DNA from: Pseudomonas sp. R5(2019)
GTDB taxonomy: Bacteria > Pseudomonadota > Gammaproteobacteria > Pseudomonadales > Pseudomonadaceae
Assembly: GCF_009905435.1 (NCBI RefSeq)
Contig: NZ_JAAAMT010000023.1
Location: forward strand, 1-64,000
Length of the DNA stretch: 64,000 bases
Direction: 5' to 3'
Positions 1 to 7,556 of the stretch are shown piece after piece (within the stretch, counting starts at the first letter, position 1; the number at the start of each line of letters is the position of its first letter). Made by a program: the position numbers and the translations under genes. A model generated the notes under the pieces. That model saw only the letters and a program-made list of their open reading frames with translations, did not search any database and was not told the DNA's origin.

Positions 1-52
1 TCGCGCCACCAGCAACACGCCCGCTTATACAGAGAAGTATTACCCGCGAATG

Positions 53-300
53 CTAAAAGGCCACCCGAAGGTGGCCTGTAGTTGTTTTACCTGCTTTTCG
101 CCATTCCCATGGCGGCATTACTTTAGCAGTTGACGGTTGATCGGCAGAGTACACCCTTAGGTGCCTTGACCAACCCTTGCACGGTTTCCACCCCGTAGTC
201 TGCGTTGGACGCTGGGGTCTGTGTCCAAACCAGTCATCTAAGTTGAGGATTTTGACCATTGCGTCTTTTTTGGCTTGAGCCCCAGTATTTCCCAGTTCTC
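53..300 (-). other. Unresolved small minus-strand unit (small RNA or short/broken gene)
   Basis: This stretch ends in a clear terminator, so it is probably transcribed. I do not recognise it. One frame gives a 68-residue peptide starting at 259 (MVKILNLDDWFGHRP...), but that frame runs through the terminator stem and has only a weak ribosome-binding site. A second frame gives a protein-like tail (DYGVETVQGLVKAPKGVLC) ending at a TAA near 128, interrupted upstream by one in-frame TGA near 238. Either a small protein gene has been broken by a frameshift or stop, or the unit is a small RNA. It does not look like tmRNA, RNase P RNA or the Rsm RNAs. Confidence 0.35.
54..76 (-). terminator. Intrinsic terminator of a small minus-strand unit
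   Basis: A perfect 7-bp stem (GGCCACC / GGTGGCC) with a four-base loop is followed on the minus strand by a TTTT run. It would end a transcript that starts near position 300 and runs leftwards. It overlaps the 3' end of the short open frame described at 53-300. Confidence 0.75.
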
Positions 301-494
301 ACGCGGTTCCCAATAATAATATTAAAGAGAAGGAATGCTGACTCGGCACAACTCTTTGGTCGCAAGCTCCCCTTTAATGCCTGACCAGGCGTTGAGAATG
401 TGCTTTTTCGAACAAAGCTATCGTGCCGAACCTGTCAGGCCACAGCCAGCGCTGTTGCGGATTCCGGATCTGACTAATAAGAGAAGCCCTTGCC

Positions 495-1793
495 ATGACC
501 ACAGTGCATTCAAGCATCGTGCAGCCCGTACAATCGGCACGTCCGTTGACCCACAATGATTACAAGACCCTGTCGCTGTCTGCCCTGGGCGGTGCGCTGG
601 AGTTTTACGATTTCATTATCTTTGTGTTTTTCGCCGCAGTGGTCGGCAAGTTGTTTTTCCCGCCCGACATGCCGGAATGGCTGCGCCTGATGCAAACCTT
701 CGGCATCTTTGCCGCAGGTTATCTGGCGCGGCCGTTGGGCGGCATCGTCATGGCGCACTTCGGCGACCTTTTGGGCCGCAAGAAGATGTTTACCTTGAGC
801 ATCTTCATGATGGCCGTGCCGACACTGATCATGGGGTTGCTGCCGACCTACGCACAGATTGGCATGTGGGCGCCAATTCTGTTGCTGCTGATGCGGGTGA
901 TTCAGGGCGCGGCGATTGGTGGTGAAGTGCCGGGGGCCTGGGTATTCGTTTCCGAACACGTGCCGCAACGCCACATGGGTTACGCCTGCGGCACGCTGAC
1001 CAGCGGTCTGACCGCCGGGATCCTGCTCGGCTCGCTGGTCGCTACGGTAATCAACAGCATCTATACCCCGACTGAGGTCTCCGATTACGCCTGGCGGGTC
1101 CCGTTCCTGCTTGGCGGTGTGTTCGGTCTGTTCTCGGTCTATCTGCGCCGCTGGCTGCATGAAACCCCAGTGTTCGCCGAGCTGCAGCTGCGCAAGGCCT
1201 TGGCCGAAGAAGTGCCGTTGCGTGCGGTGCTGCGTGACCATCGCGGGGCGATTGCGATCTCGATGCTGCTGACCTGGTTGCTCTCGGCCGGGATTATCGT
1301 GGTCATTTTGATGACCCCGACCGTGCTGCAAACCATCTACCACTTCTCGCCGACCACTGCGTTGCAAGCCAATAGTCTGGCGATCGTATTTCTCAGCCTC
1401 GGTTGCGTGGCCTCCGGCGCGCTGGCGGACCGCTTCGGCGCTGGCCGGGTATTCGTATTCGGCAGCGCCGCGCTGCTGGTCACCTCCTGGACCTTCTACC
1501 ACAGCCTGTTCGACCACCCCGACTGGTTGTTCCCGCTGTACGCACTGACCGGCCTGTTCGTCGGCACCATCGGTGCGGTGCCGTTCGTGATGGTCAAAGC
1601 CTTCCCGGCGGTGGTCCGTTTCAGCGGTCTGTCGTTCTCCTACAACCTGGCCTACGCGATCTTCGGTGGTCTGACCCCGATGGCTGTCACCCTACTGCTC
1701 AAGGAAAGCCCGATGGGCGCGGCCTACTATGTGGCGATCATTTGCAGCATAGGCATCCTGGTGGGTGGCTATCTCTGGAAGAAAGGCCGCTGA
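495..1793 (+). CDS. MFS transporter, metabolite:H+ symporter (MHS) type
   Basis: This is a 432-residue inner-membrane carrier with about 12 hydrophobic segments. Motif A of the major facilitator superfamily is present in the loop after helix 2 (GDLLGRKK), and RPLGG precedes it. The N-terminal signature (GGALEFYDFIIF) is typical of the MHS branch, whose members import carboxylates, betaines or aromatic acids with protons. The ATG at 495 is preceded by GAGAAG at 481-486. An OprD-type porin lies just downstream on the same strand, so the pair probably takes up one organic acid across both membranes. The substrate cannot be read from the sequence. Confidence 0.85.
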   Translation: MTTVHSSIVQPVQSARPLTHNDYKTLSLSALGGALEFYDFIIFVFFAAVVGKLFFPPDMPEWLRLMQTFGIFAAGYLARPLGGIVMAHFGDLLGRKKMFTLSIFMMAVPTLIMGLLPTYAQIGMWAPILLLLMRVIQGAAIGGEVPGAWVFVSEHVPQRHMGYACGTLTSGLTAGILLGSLVATVINSIYTPTEVSDYAWRVPFLLGGVFGLFSVYLRRWLHETPVFAELQLRKALAEEVPLRAVLRDHRGAIAISMLLTWLLSAGIIVVILMTPTVLQTIYHFSPTTALQANSLAIVFLSLGCVASGALADRFGAGRVFVFGSAALLVTSWTFYHSLFDHPDWLFPLYALTGLFVGTIGAVPFVMVKAFPAVVRFSGLSFSYNLAYAIFGGLTPMAVTLLLKESPMGAAYYVAIICSIGILVGGYLWKKGR

Positions 1794-1820
1794 TGTGAGG
1801 GCAGGCAAGCGCCCTCGCCA

Positions 1821-1979
1821 CCGGTTCTGAGCCCGACCCCGCGCTATCTGGCCGAGTTCACATATCGCTTCAATCGCCGCTTCGATCTCGGCTCGATGAT
1901 AGAGCGTTTCAGCCATGTCGCCCTGCGGACACCACCCAAGCCTTACCGACTGCTCAGGCTGGCTGAGGTTTATGAGTGA
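1821..1979 (+). pseudogene. IS1595-family (ISXO2-like) transposase, C-terminal remnant
   Basis: Between the transporter and the porin, one frame encodes RYLAEFTYRFNRRF followed by RTPPKPYRLLRLAEVYE and a TGA at 1977-1979. From memory this matches the conserved C-terminus of IS1595/ISXO2-type transposases. Only about 50 codons remain. There is no start, no catalytic DDE region and no visible inverted repeat, so it is a dead relic. It suggests that the DNA around the transporter and porin was rearranged by an insertion sequence. Confidence 0.7.
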
Positions 1980-2034
1980 TCAGAAAAATAAGAAAAAAAT
2001 AAGAAAAATAATAATAGCAAGAGGAAGACTTTCC

Positions 2035-3300
2035 ATGCAGTACGACTTGAAAACCATCATTCATGTGCTCTGCACGGGTTCTGCCATGGGCATTGCCGGA
2101 TCGGCCAGTGCCGCTTTTGTGGGCGACAGCAAGGCCAGTCTCGATATGCGCAATTTCTACATGAACCGCGACTTCCGGCAGGACGGTGCGGCGCAGAGCA
2201 AAGCAGAGGAGTGGGCTCAGGGATTCACTTTGCGATTTGAGTCCGGCTTTACAGAGGGCCCCATCGGCTTGGGCATCGATGCCAGCGGTCTGCTCGGTAT
2301 CAAACTGGACTCCAGCCCTGATCGGGTCGGAACCGGTCTGCTCAAGACCAATAGCGAGGCGCCAAAGCGCGCCAAGGACGAATACGGTGAGGCTGGCCTC
2401 ACGGCCAAAGTACGCGTCTCCAAAAGCACCCTCAAGCTCGGCACCCTTCAGCCAGTGCTGCCGCCATTGATGCGCAACGACTCCCGTTTGTTGCCGCAAA
2501 CCTTTCGGGGTGCCTGGGTGAACAGCAACGAGATCGATGGCCTGAGCCTCGACCTTGGCCGTATTGATCGCGTCAACCAGCGTGACTCCTCGAACAACGA
2601 GGTATTGACGGTATTCAATGCCGGCAAGCGAAACATCGTGCTGGGTCAGGCCAAGACCAGCAATGAGTTCCTGTTTGGCGGTGGTCGCTACCAATGGAAT
2701 CCGGAGTTGGCCACCAGTTACTACTACGGCGGCCTGGACGGCATCTACAAGCAACACTTGGTAAACCTGGTGCACCAGCTGCCGTTGGGGGAAGGTCAGA
2801 GCCTCAAGTCCGACCTGCGTTTTGTCCACTCCAGCGGCGACGGTGGCAGTAACGTGGATAACAATGCCTTCGGCGCGCTGTTCACCTACAAGCTCGGCGG
2901 CCACGGTTTTAGCGCCGGTTACCAGCATCTGAGCGGCACCACCGGCTTCGCCAACGTAAACGGTGCCGACAATGCGCTGCTCAACCAGGTGCAGATCAAC
3001 GATTTTGGTAACCAGGACGAGCACTCCTGGCAGGTGCGTTATGACTACGACTTTGCAGCGCTGGGTGTGCCCGGACTGAATCTGATGACCCGTTACCTGT
3101 CAGGTGACAACGTCGATCGCGGCCCAGGCCTGAGCGACGGTAAAACCTGGGAGCGGAACACCGACCTGGGCTATGTCATTCAAAGCGGGCCGCTGAAGAA
3201 TCTTGGGTTGAAGCTGCGTAACGTCACCACGCGCAGCAACTTCCTCAGCGACATTGACGAGAACCGCTTGATCATCAGCTACAGCTTGGCGCTTTGGTAA
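2035..3300 (+). CDS. OprD-family outer-membrane porin
   Basis: The protein has 421 residues. A signal peptide ends near residue 23-24 (GSASA/AF) and is followed by the family hallmark (DSKASLDMRNFYMNRDF). OprD-family channels are 18-stranded barrels for uptake of carboxylates or basic amino acids, and the C-terminal strand ends in an aromatic residue as expected. The ATG at 2035 is chosen over upstream in-frame codons because GAGGAAG lies 8 bases before it and the true signal peptide begins there. It follows the MHS transporter, with an IS relic in between. Whether it belongs to the OccD or OccK branch is not decided. Confidence 0.9.
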   Translation: MQYDLKTIIHVLCTGSAMGIAGSASAAFVGDSKASLDMRNFYMNRDFRQDGAAQSKAEEWAQGFTLRFESGFTEGPIGLGIDASGLLGIKLDSSPDRVGTGLLKTNSEAPKRAKDEYGEAGLTAKVRVSKSTLKLGTLQPVLPPLMRNDSRLLPQTFRGAWVNSNEIDGLSLDLGRIDRVNQRDSSNNEVLTVFNAGKRNIVLGQAKTSNEFLFGGGRYQWNPELATSYYYGGLDGIYKQHLVNLVHQLPLGEGQSLKSDLRFVHSSGDGGSNVDNNAFGALFTYKLGGHGFSAGYQHLSGTTGFANVNGADNALLNQVQINDFGNQDEHSWQVRYDYDFAALGVPGLNLMTRYLSGDNVDRGPGLSDGKTWERNTDLGYVIQSGPLKNLGLKLRNVTTRSNFLSDIDENRLIISYSLALW

Positions 3301-3309
3301 ACCCGTGTG

Positions 3310-3349
3310 CTTGCGGCCAGAGGACGTTTAATCATGCTCTGGCCGCGAG
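3310..3349 (+). terminator. Stem-loop after the porin gene
   Basis: A 13-bp inverted repeat (CTTGCGGCCAGAG / CTCTGGCCGCGAG, one G-U pair) begins 10 bases after the porin stop. It lacks a strong T-run but is the likely end of the transporter-porin transcript. Confidence 0.6.
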
Positions 3350-3464
3350 CTTTACGTCACGTGAGAAGCGACGCTTCAGTTTGGCGAGATTGGCACATAA
3401 AATGTCAATGTTGCCAATGTCATGACGCAGAGAGGTAACCCCGGCGTAACCCCAGTTCAGAAAC

Positions 3465-3495
3465 AAAAAAGGCCCGCATCGCTGCGATGCCTTTA
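3465..3495 (-). terminator. Terminator of tRNA-Thr
   Basis: On the minus strand, the GC-rich hairpin GGCATCGCAGCGATGC followed by a run of six T lies directly after the tRNA 3' end. Confidence 0.7.
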
Positions 3496-3501
3496 CTTTA
3501 C

Positions 3502-3577
3502 TGGTGCCGGAGACAGGAATCGAACCTGCGACCTTCGCGTTACGAGTGCGCTGCTCTACCGACTGAGCTACACCGGC
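3502..3577 (-). tRNA. tRNA-Thr (anticodon CGT)
   Basis: This 76-base cloverleaf has an encoded CCA end and reads GCCGGTGTAGCTCAG at its 5' end, with the T-loop GGTTCGATTCC. The anticodon CGT reads ACG. It lies next to the pilin genes, as in P. aeruginosa, where the pilA-tRNA-Thr gap is a known site of accessory pilin genes. The 3' half of such tRNA genes is also a common integration target. Confidence 0.97.
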
Positions 3578-3653
3578 GTGGCGATAACGCTACCACCGCC
3601 GTGGGCGTTACGCAAATCACTGTTTAATAACGGCTTTGAAAACCTCGCAGGCG

Positions 3654-4067
3654 TCACGAACGGGTGCAGCCCTTGGGCGCGAAGGCGGCGCCGCTGTTGG
3701 TGGTGCAGACCCAGCCGTTGGCGTTGGAACGGGTCAGGGTGATGGTTTTGCCTTGCACTTGGGAGGGGGCGTTGGTGAGGGTGCAGACGATGCTGCCGGC
3801 GCCGGTGGCGGCGGTGCCTGTGGAGACGATGGTGCAGTGGGTGGTGCTGGCCTGGCCGCCGAGTGCGGCGGTGTCGAAAATGTCGACACCTTCGTCGAGG
3901 CTGATCTGAAAAGGCGAGCGTAAGGCATTGATCTCAGCCAAGCCTGCTGCCACTTTGGCGCGAGCCTGCCAGTTGCTATAACTCGGGACAGCAATCATAG
4001 CCAAAACTCCGATGATTGCTACGACGATCATGACCTCAATCAGCGTGAAGCCGCTTTGATCTTTCAT
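3654..4067 (-). CDS. Second type IV pilin, paralogue next to pilA
   Basis: This is a 137-residue prepilin. The short leader (MKDQSG) is followed by FTLIEVMIVVAIIG, with the prepilin-peptidase cleavage Gly and the conserved Glu5. Four Cys residues in the second half could form disulfides, including the C-terminal loop (WVCTT...GCTRS). About half of its N-terminal residues match the neighbouring pilA, and the C-terminal domain is more diverged. The ATG at 4067 is chosen because it gives the standard short leader. A terminator separates it from pilA, so it may have its own promoter. It could be an alternative major pilin, a minor pilin or a leftover allele. Confidence 0.88.
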   Translation of the reverse strand: MKDQSGFTLIEVMIVVAIIGVLAMIAVPSYSNWQARAKVAAGLAEINALRSPFQISLDEGVDIFDTAALGGQASTTHCTIVSTGTAATGAGSIVCTLTNAPSQVQGKTITLTRSNANGWVCTTNSGAAFAPKGCTRS

Positions 4068-4114
4068 CGCCACATCTCGTGTGTTTTCGGAGATTAGGGC
4101 AGCCGCATAAATGA

Positions 4115-4138
4115 AATCCCCGCCGAAAAGCGGGGATT
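4115..4138 (-). terminator. Terminator of pilA
   Basis: A 9-bp stem (AATCCCCGC / GCGGGGATT) lies between the two pilin genes and is followed on the minus strand by TTCATTT. It separates transcription of pilA from that of the second pilin. Confidence 0.75.
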
Positions 4139-4193
4139 CCTCCATTATGCTGCCAGCGATTCCTCTACAGCTCGCTATGCAGTCAGGATCGAA

Positions 4194-4601
4194 TCACGAG
4201 CAGCCCTTAGGCTTGTAATCGGCGGGGATACTTGCGTTAGTGGCGCATGTCCAAGTGCCCGCAGCACCCCGGGTCAAAGTAATCTCGCCACCAGCGACAA
4301 TAGTCGGAGCGTTAAGCAACGTGCACTTCAAAGTCGCTGCAGTACCATCCGCTGCCAACGTACAGTTCCCTGTTGTGGCGTTCGCCGCACCCACTGCAGT
4401 AAGCGAGATTGCAGTGCCCGTCATAAGTGCATCTTCATAACCAGTCTTCAGCGCCGATACTTCGGCCAGACCAGCCGCCACCTTCGCCCTCGCCTGATAC
4501 TTCGAATACGCCGGAATCGCGATTGCCGCGAGAATACCGATGATCGCCACGACGATCATCAGCTCGATAAGGGTGAAACCTTTCTGATTCTGACCTTTCA
4601 T
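4194..4601 (-). CDS. pilA: Major type IV pilin PilA
   Basis: This 135-residue prepilin is the main subunit of the type IV pilus fibre. Its leader MKGQNQKG is followed by FTLIELMIVVAIIGILAAIA, which is cleaved and N-methylated by PilD. A Cys pair near the C-terminus (WTCAT...KGCS) forms the D-loop. The ATG at 4601 has AGGGAGA about 7 bases upstream, and upstream in-frame codons would spoil the leader. It is divergent from pilB and is preceded by a sigma-54 promoter, as expected for a PilR-controlled gene. PilR itself is broken in this window. Confidence 0.93.
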   Translation of the reverse strand: MKGQNQKGFTLIELMIVVAIIGILAAIAIPAYSKYQARAKVAAGLAEVSALKTGYEDALMTGTAISLTAVGAANATTGNCTLAADGTAATLKCTLLNAPTIVAGGEITLTRGAAGTWTCATNASIPADYKPKGCS

Positions 4602-4645
4602 AGAACGTCTCCCTGAAGTGAACTCTGTTGACCTGCAAAGGGTAG

Positions 4646-4661
4646 AGCAAGTGCCATGCCA
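4646..4661 (-). promoter_or_regulatory. Sigma-54 promoter of pilA
   Basis: The minus strand reads TGGCATGGCACTTGCT: a -24 element (TGGC) and a -12 element (TTGCT) at the correct spacing. It sits 45 bases before the pilA ATG. In P. aeruginosa pilA is transcribed by RpoN with PilR. Confidence 0.8.
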
Positions 4662-4824
4662 TGGCTTTTTTTTCAACGACTTGCGACAGAAAGCGTGTTT
4701 ACCTCGCTTCACCAGCTGACTCACCGGGAGTAAAACTGACACTTTTTGTCACCCACCAACCCGCAAGTTGGCACCCACGCTCGTCTAGGCTATAAACCAC
4801 TGACCGCAGGAGCCTGGTATTCAA

Positions 4825-6333
4825 ATGAATGATGTCGCTCTCACAGGTCTGGCCAGGCAGTTGGTCGAAGCCGAACTGCTGACCGAGAAGTCCGCGCAAC
4901 AAGCCGCACAGCAGGCCCATCGCAATCGCGTCCCGCTGGTTCATTTTCTGGTGCAGGCCCGGCTGTTACACAGCCGCGAAGTCGCCGAGATTGCCACCGA
5001 GCATTACGGCGTTGCCTTTCTGGACCTCAACTGCCTCGATCAAGAAAGCCAACCCAAGGGCCTGGTCAGCGAGAAGCTGGTACGCCAGCACCACGCCCTG
5101 CCTTTGTGGCGGCGTGGCAACAAGCTGTTTGTCGGCCTCTCGGACCCGACCAATGACCAGGCCATTACCGATATCCAGTTCAGCACCGGGCTGACCACCG
5201 AAGCGATCCTCGTCGAGGAAGACAAGCTCGCCGAGGCCATCGAGCGGATGTTCGACAGCGGTCAAACAGGCCTGGAAGACATGGCCGATGTGGACCTGGA
5301 TGGCGTCGACGTCGAGGCCGTGGACGAGAATGAACACGACCCCCACGCCGTTCAGGATGCCAAAGACGCACCGGTGGTGCGCTTCGTCAACAAGATGCTG
5401 CTGGACGCAATCAAGGGCGGCGCCTCCGACCTGCACTTCGAGCCCTACGAAAAAACCTACCGGGTGCGGATGCGCACCGACGGCATCCTGCGCGAGGTCG
5501 CCAAACCGCCCACACAGATGGGCATCGACGCCCTCGGCTACGAGCCCGAACAGAAAGAGCTGTACCTCAATGCGCTGCGCCAGCCGCAGGGCATGATTCT
5601 GGTCACCGGCCCTACCGGCTCGGGTAAAACCGTGTCGCTGTACACCGGCCTGAATATCCTCAACACCGTCGACATCAACATCTCCACCGCCGAAGACCCG
5701 GTCGAGATCAACATGGAAGGCGTCAACCAGGTCAACGTCAACCCCAAGCAAGGCCTGAACTTTGCCCAGGCGCTGCGCTCGTTCCTGCGTCAGGACCCGG
5801 ACGTGATCATGGTTGGCGAGATCCGTGACCTGGAAACCGCCGAAATCGCCATCAAGGCCGCCCAGACCGGCCACCTGGTGCTTTCGACCCTGCACACCAA
5901 CAGCGCCGCCGAAACCCTCACGCGCCTGCAGAACATGGGCGTGGCCGGTTTCAATATCGCAACCTCGGTCAACCTGATCATCGCCCAGCGCCTGGCGCGC
6001 AAACTGTGCCCACACTGCAAGCGGCCGATCGACATTCCCCGCGAAGCGCTGATCAAGGAAGGCTTCGAGGCTGAACGCATCGGCACCTTCACGGTCTACG
6101 AACCCGCAGGGTGTGAGCACTGCAACAACGGCTACAAGGGCCGTGTCGGCATCTACGAAGTGGTCAAGAACACCCCGGCCATGCAACGGCTGATCATGGC
6201 CGAAGGCAACGCACTGGACATCGCCCGGCAGATGCGCGAGGACGGCTTCAACGACCTGCGCAAGTCCGGGCTGCTCAAAGTCATGCAAGGCGTCACCAGC
6301 CTTGAGGAAGTCAACCGCGTCACCAAGGACTAA
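4825..6333 (+). CDS. pilB: Type IV pilus extension ATPase PilB, with an internal in-frame deletion
   Basis: PilB is the hexameric ATPase that drives pilin polymerisation. Recognisable parts are the N1 domain, the start of N2 (GGASDLHFEPYEK), Walker A (GPTGSGKT), the Asp box (AEDPVE), Walker B (LRQDPDVIMVGEIRD), the His box (TGHLVLSTLHTN) and a zinc tetracysteine motif (CPHC...CEHC). The sequence jumps from EVAKPPTQ directly to MGIDALGYE near residue 230. Family members have about 64 more residues there, carrying the RISARLKVM and ERRKPQDGR segments with the inter-subunit arginines. The length is 502 instead of about 566 residues. The frame is kept and pilC follows 3 bases later, but activity is doubtful. 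Confidence 0.9.
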   Translation: MNDVALTGLARQLVEAELLTEKSAQQAAQQAHRNRVPLVHFLVQARLLHSREVAEIATEHYGVAFLDLNCLDQESQPKGLVSEKLVRQHHALPLWRRGNKLFVGLSDPTNDQAITDIQFSTGLTTEAILVEEDKLAEAIERMFDSGQTGLEDMADVDLDGVDVEAVDENEHDPHAVQDAKDAPVVRFVNKMLLDAIKGGASDLHFEPYEKTYRVRMRTDGILREVAKPPTQMGIDALGYEPEQKELYLNALRQPQGMILVTGPTGSGKTVSLYTGLNILNTVDINISTAEDPVEINMEGVNQVNVNPKQGLNFAQALRSFLRQDPDVIMVGEIRDLETAEIAIKAAQTGHLVLSTLHTNSAAETLTRLQNMGVAGFNIATSVNLIIAQRLARKLCPHCKRPIDIPREALIKEGFEAERIGTFTVYEPAGCEHCNNGYKGRVGIYEVVKNTPAMQRLIMAEGNALDIARQMREDGFNDLRKSGLLKVMQGVTSLEEVNRVTKD

Positions 6334-6336
6334 ACG

Positions 6337-7554
6337 ATGGCGGCGAAAGCGGCGAAAGTCAGCACGTATGCCTGGGAAGGCGTCGACAAGAGAGGCGCCA
6401 AAATCTCCGGTGAGCTCAGCGGCCAGAGCCCTGCCCTGGTCAAGGCGCAGTTGCGCAAGCAAGGGATCAACCCAGGCAAGGTGCGCAAGAAAGGTTTGGC
6501 GCTTTTCAGCACCGGCACGCGCATCAAGCCGCTCGACATCGCCCTGTTCACCCGGCAGATGGCGACCATGATGAAGGCCGGCGTGCCGCTGCTGCAGTCG
6601 TTCGACATCATCGGCGAAGGCTTCGACAATCCGAACATGCGCAAGCTGATCGATGAGGTCAAACAGGAGGTGGCGGCCGGCAACAGCTTCGCCACCTCGC
6701 TGCGTAAAAAGCCGCAGTATTTCGATGAGCTGTACTGCAACCTGGTGGACGCCGGTGAGCAGGCCGGTGCGCTGGACACCCTCCTTGAGCGGGTAGCGAC
6801 CTACAAAGAAAAGACCGAAGCCCTCAAGGCCAAGATTCGCAAGGCCATGGCCTATCCGATCATGGTGCTGCTGGTGGCCGTGGTGGTCACCGGCATCCTG
6901 CTGGTCAAGGTGGTGCCGCAGTTCCAATCGTTGTTCGCAGGCTTTGGCGCCGAACTGCCGTGGTTTACCCAGCAAGTCGTCAGCTTGTCCAATTTCGTCC
7001 AGCAAACCTGGTGGGCGATTCTTATCGGCCTGGTCGCGGCCTGGTTCGGCTTCCGTGAGGCGCACCGAAAAAACCAGCGCTTTCGCGACTTTATCGACCG
7101 CGCCCTGCTTAAGTTCCCGGTCATTGGCGGGCTGATCTACAAGTCCTCCGTGGCCCGTTATGCACGCACGCTGTCGACCACTTTCGCCGCTGGCGTGCCG
7201 CTGGTCGAGGCGCTGGATTCGGTGGCCGGCGCCACAGGCAACGTGGTCTTTCGCAACGCGGTCAAACGCATCCGCCAGGATGTGTCGACCGGCATGCAAC
7301 TCAACTTTTCCATGCGCAGCACCACCGTGTTCCCCACCCTTGCCGTGCAGATGACCGCCATCGGTGAAGAGTCCGGCGCACTGGACGACATGCTCGACAA
7401 GGTCGCCAGCTATTACGAAGCCGAGGTCGACAACATGGTCGACAGCCTCACCAGCCTGATGGAACCGCTTATCATGGTGGTTCTCGGCACACTGGTCGGC
7501 GGCCTGGTGGTTGCCATGTACCTGCCGATCTTCCAACTGGGCGACGTTATCTAA
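6337..7554 (+). CDS. pilC: Type IV pilus inner-membrane platform protein PilC
   Basis: This 405-residue GspF-family protein anchors the pilus machine in the inner membrane and couples PilB/PilT rotation to pilin insertion or removal. Two repeated cytoplasmic domains are visible, each starting with a segment such as FTRQMATMMKAGVPLLQSF and YARTLSTTFAAGVPLVEAL. Membrane helices lie near residues 170-190, 220-240 and 375-395. It is intact and lies 3 bases after pilB in an operon with pilD, coaE and yacG. Confidence 0.95.
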   Translation: MAAKAAKVSTYAWEGVDKRGAKISGELSGQSPALVKAQLRKQGINPGKVRKKGLALFSTGTRIKPLDIALFTRQMATMMKAGVPLLQSFDIIGEGFDNPNMRKLIDEVKQEVAAGNSFATSLRKKPQYFDELYCNLVDAGEQAGALDTLLERVATYKEKTEALKAKIRKAMAYPIMVLLVAVVVTGILLVKVVPQFQSLFAGFGAELPWFTQQVVSLSNFVQQTWWAILIGLVAAWFGFREAHRKNQRFRDFIDRALLKFPVIGGLIYKSSVARYARTLSTTFAAGVPLVEALDSVAGATGNVVFRNAVKRIRQDVSTGMQLNFSMRSTTVFPTLAVQMTAIGEESGALDDMLDKVASYYEAEVDNMVDSLTSLMEPLIMVVLGTLVGGLVVAMYLPIFQLGDVI

Positions 7555-7556
7555 GC

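Noticed and set aside
335..559. A 74-codon plus-strand frame overlapping the MHS transporter start
   Set aside because: Its spacing to the AGAGAAGGA motif is too short and it runs into the transporter gene in another frame.
3583..3613. Stem-loop (TAACGC...GCGTTA) between the second pilin and tRNA-Thr
   Set aside because: It pairs well but has no T-run, so I could not support calling it a terminator.
4966..7536. An 856-codon minus-strand frame opposite pilB and pilC
   Set aside because: It spans two real genes in the other direction and looks like composition noise.
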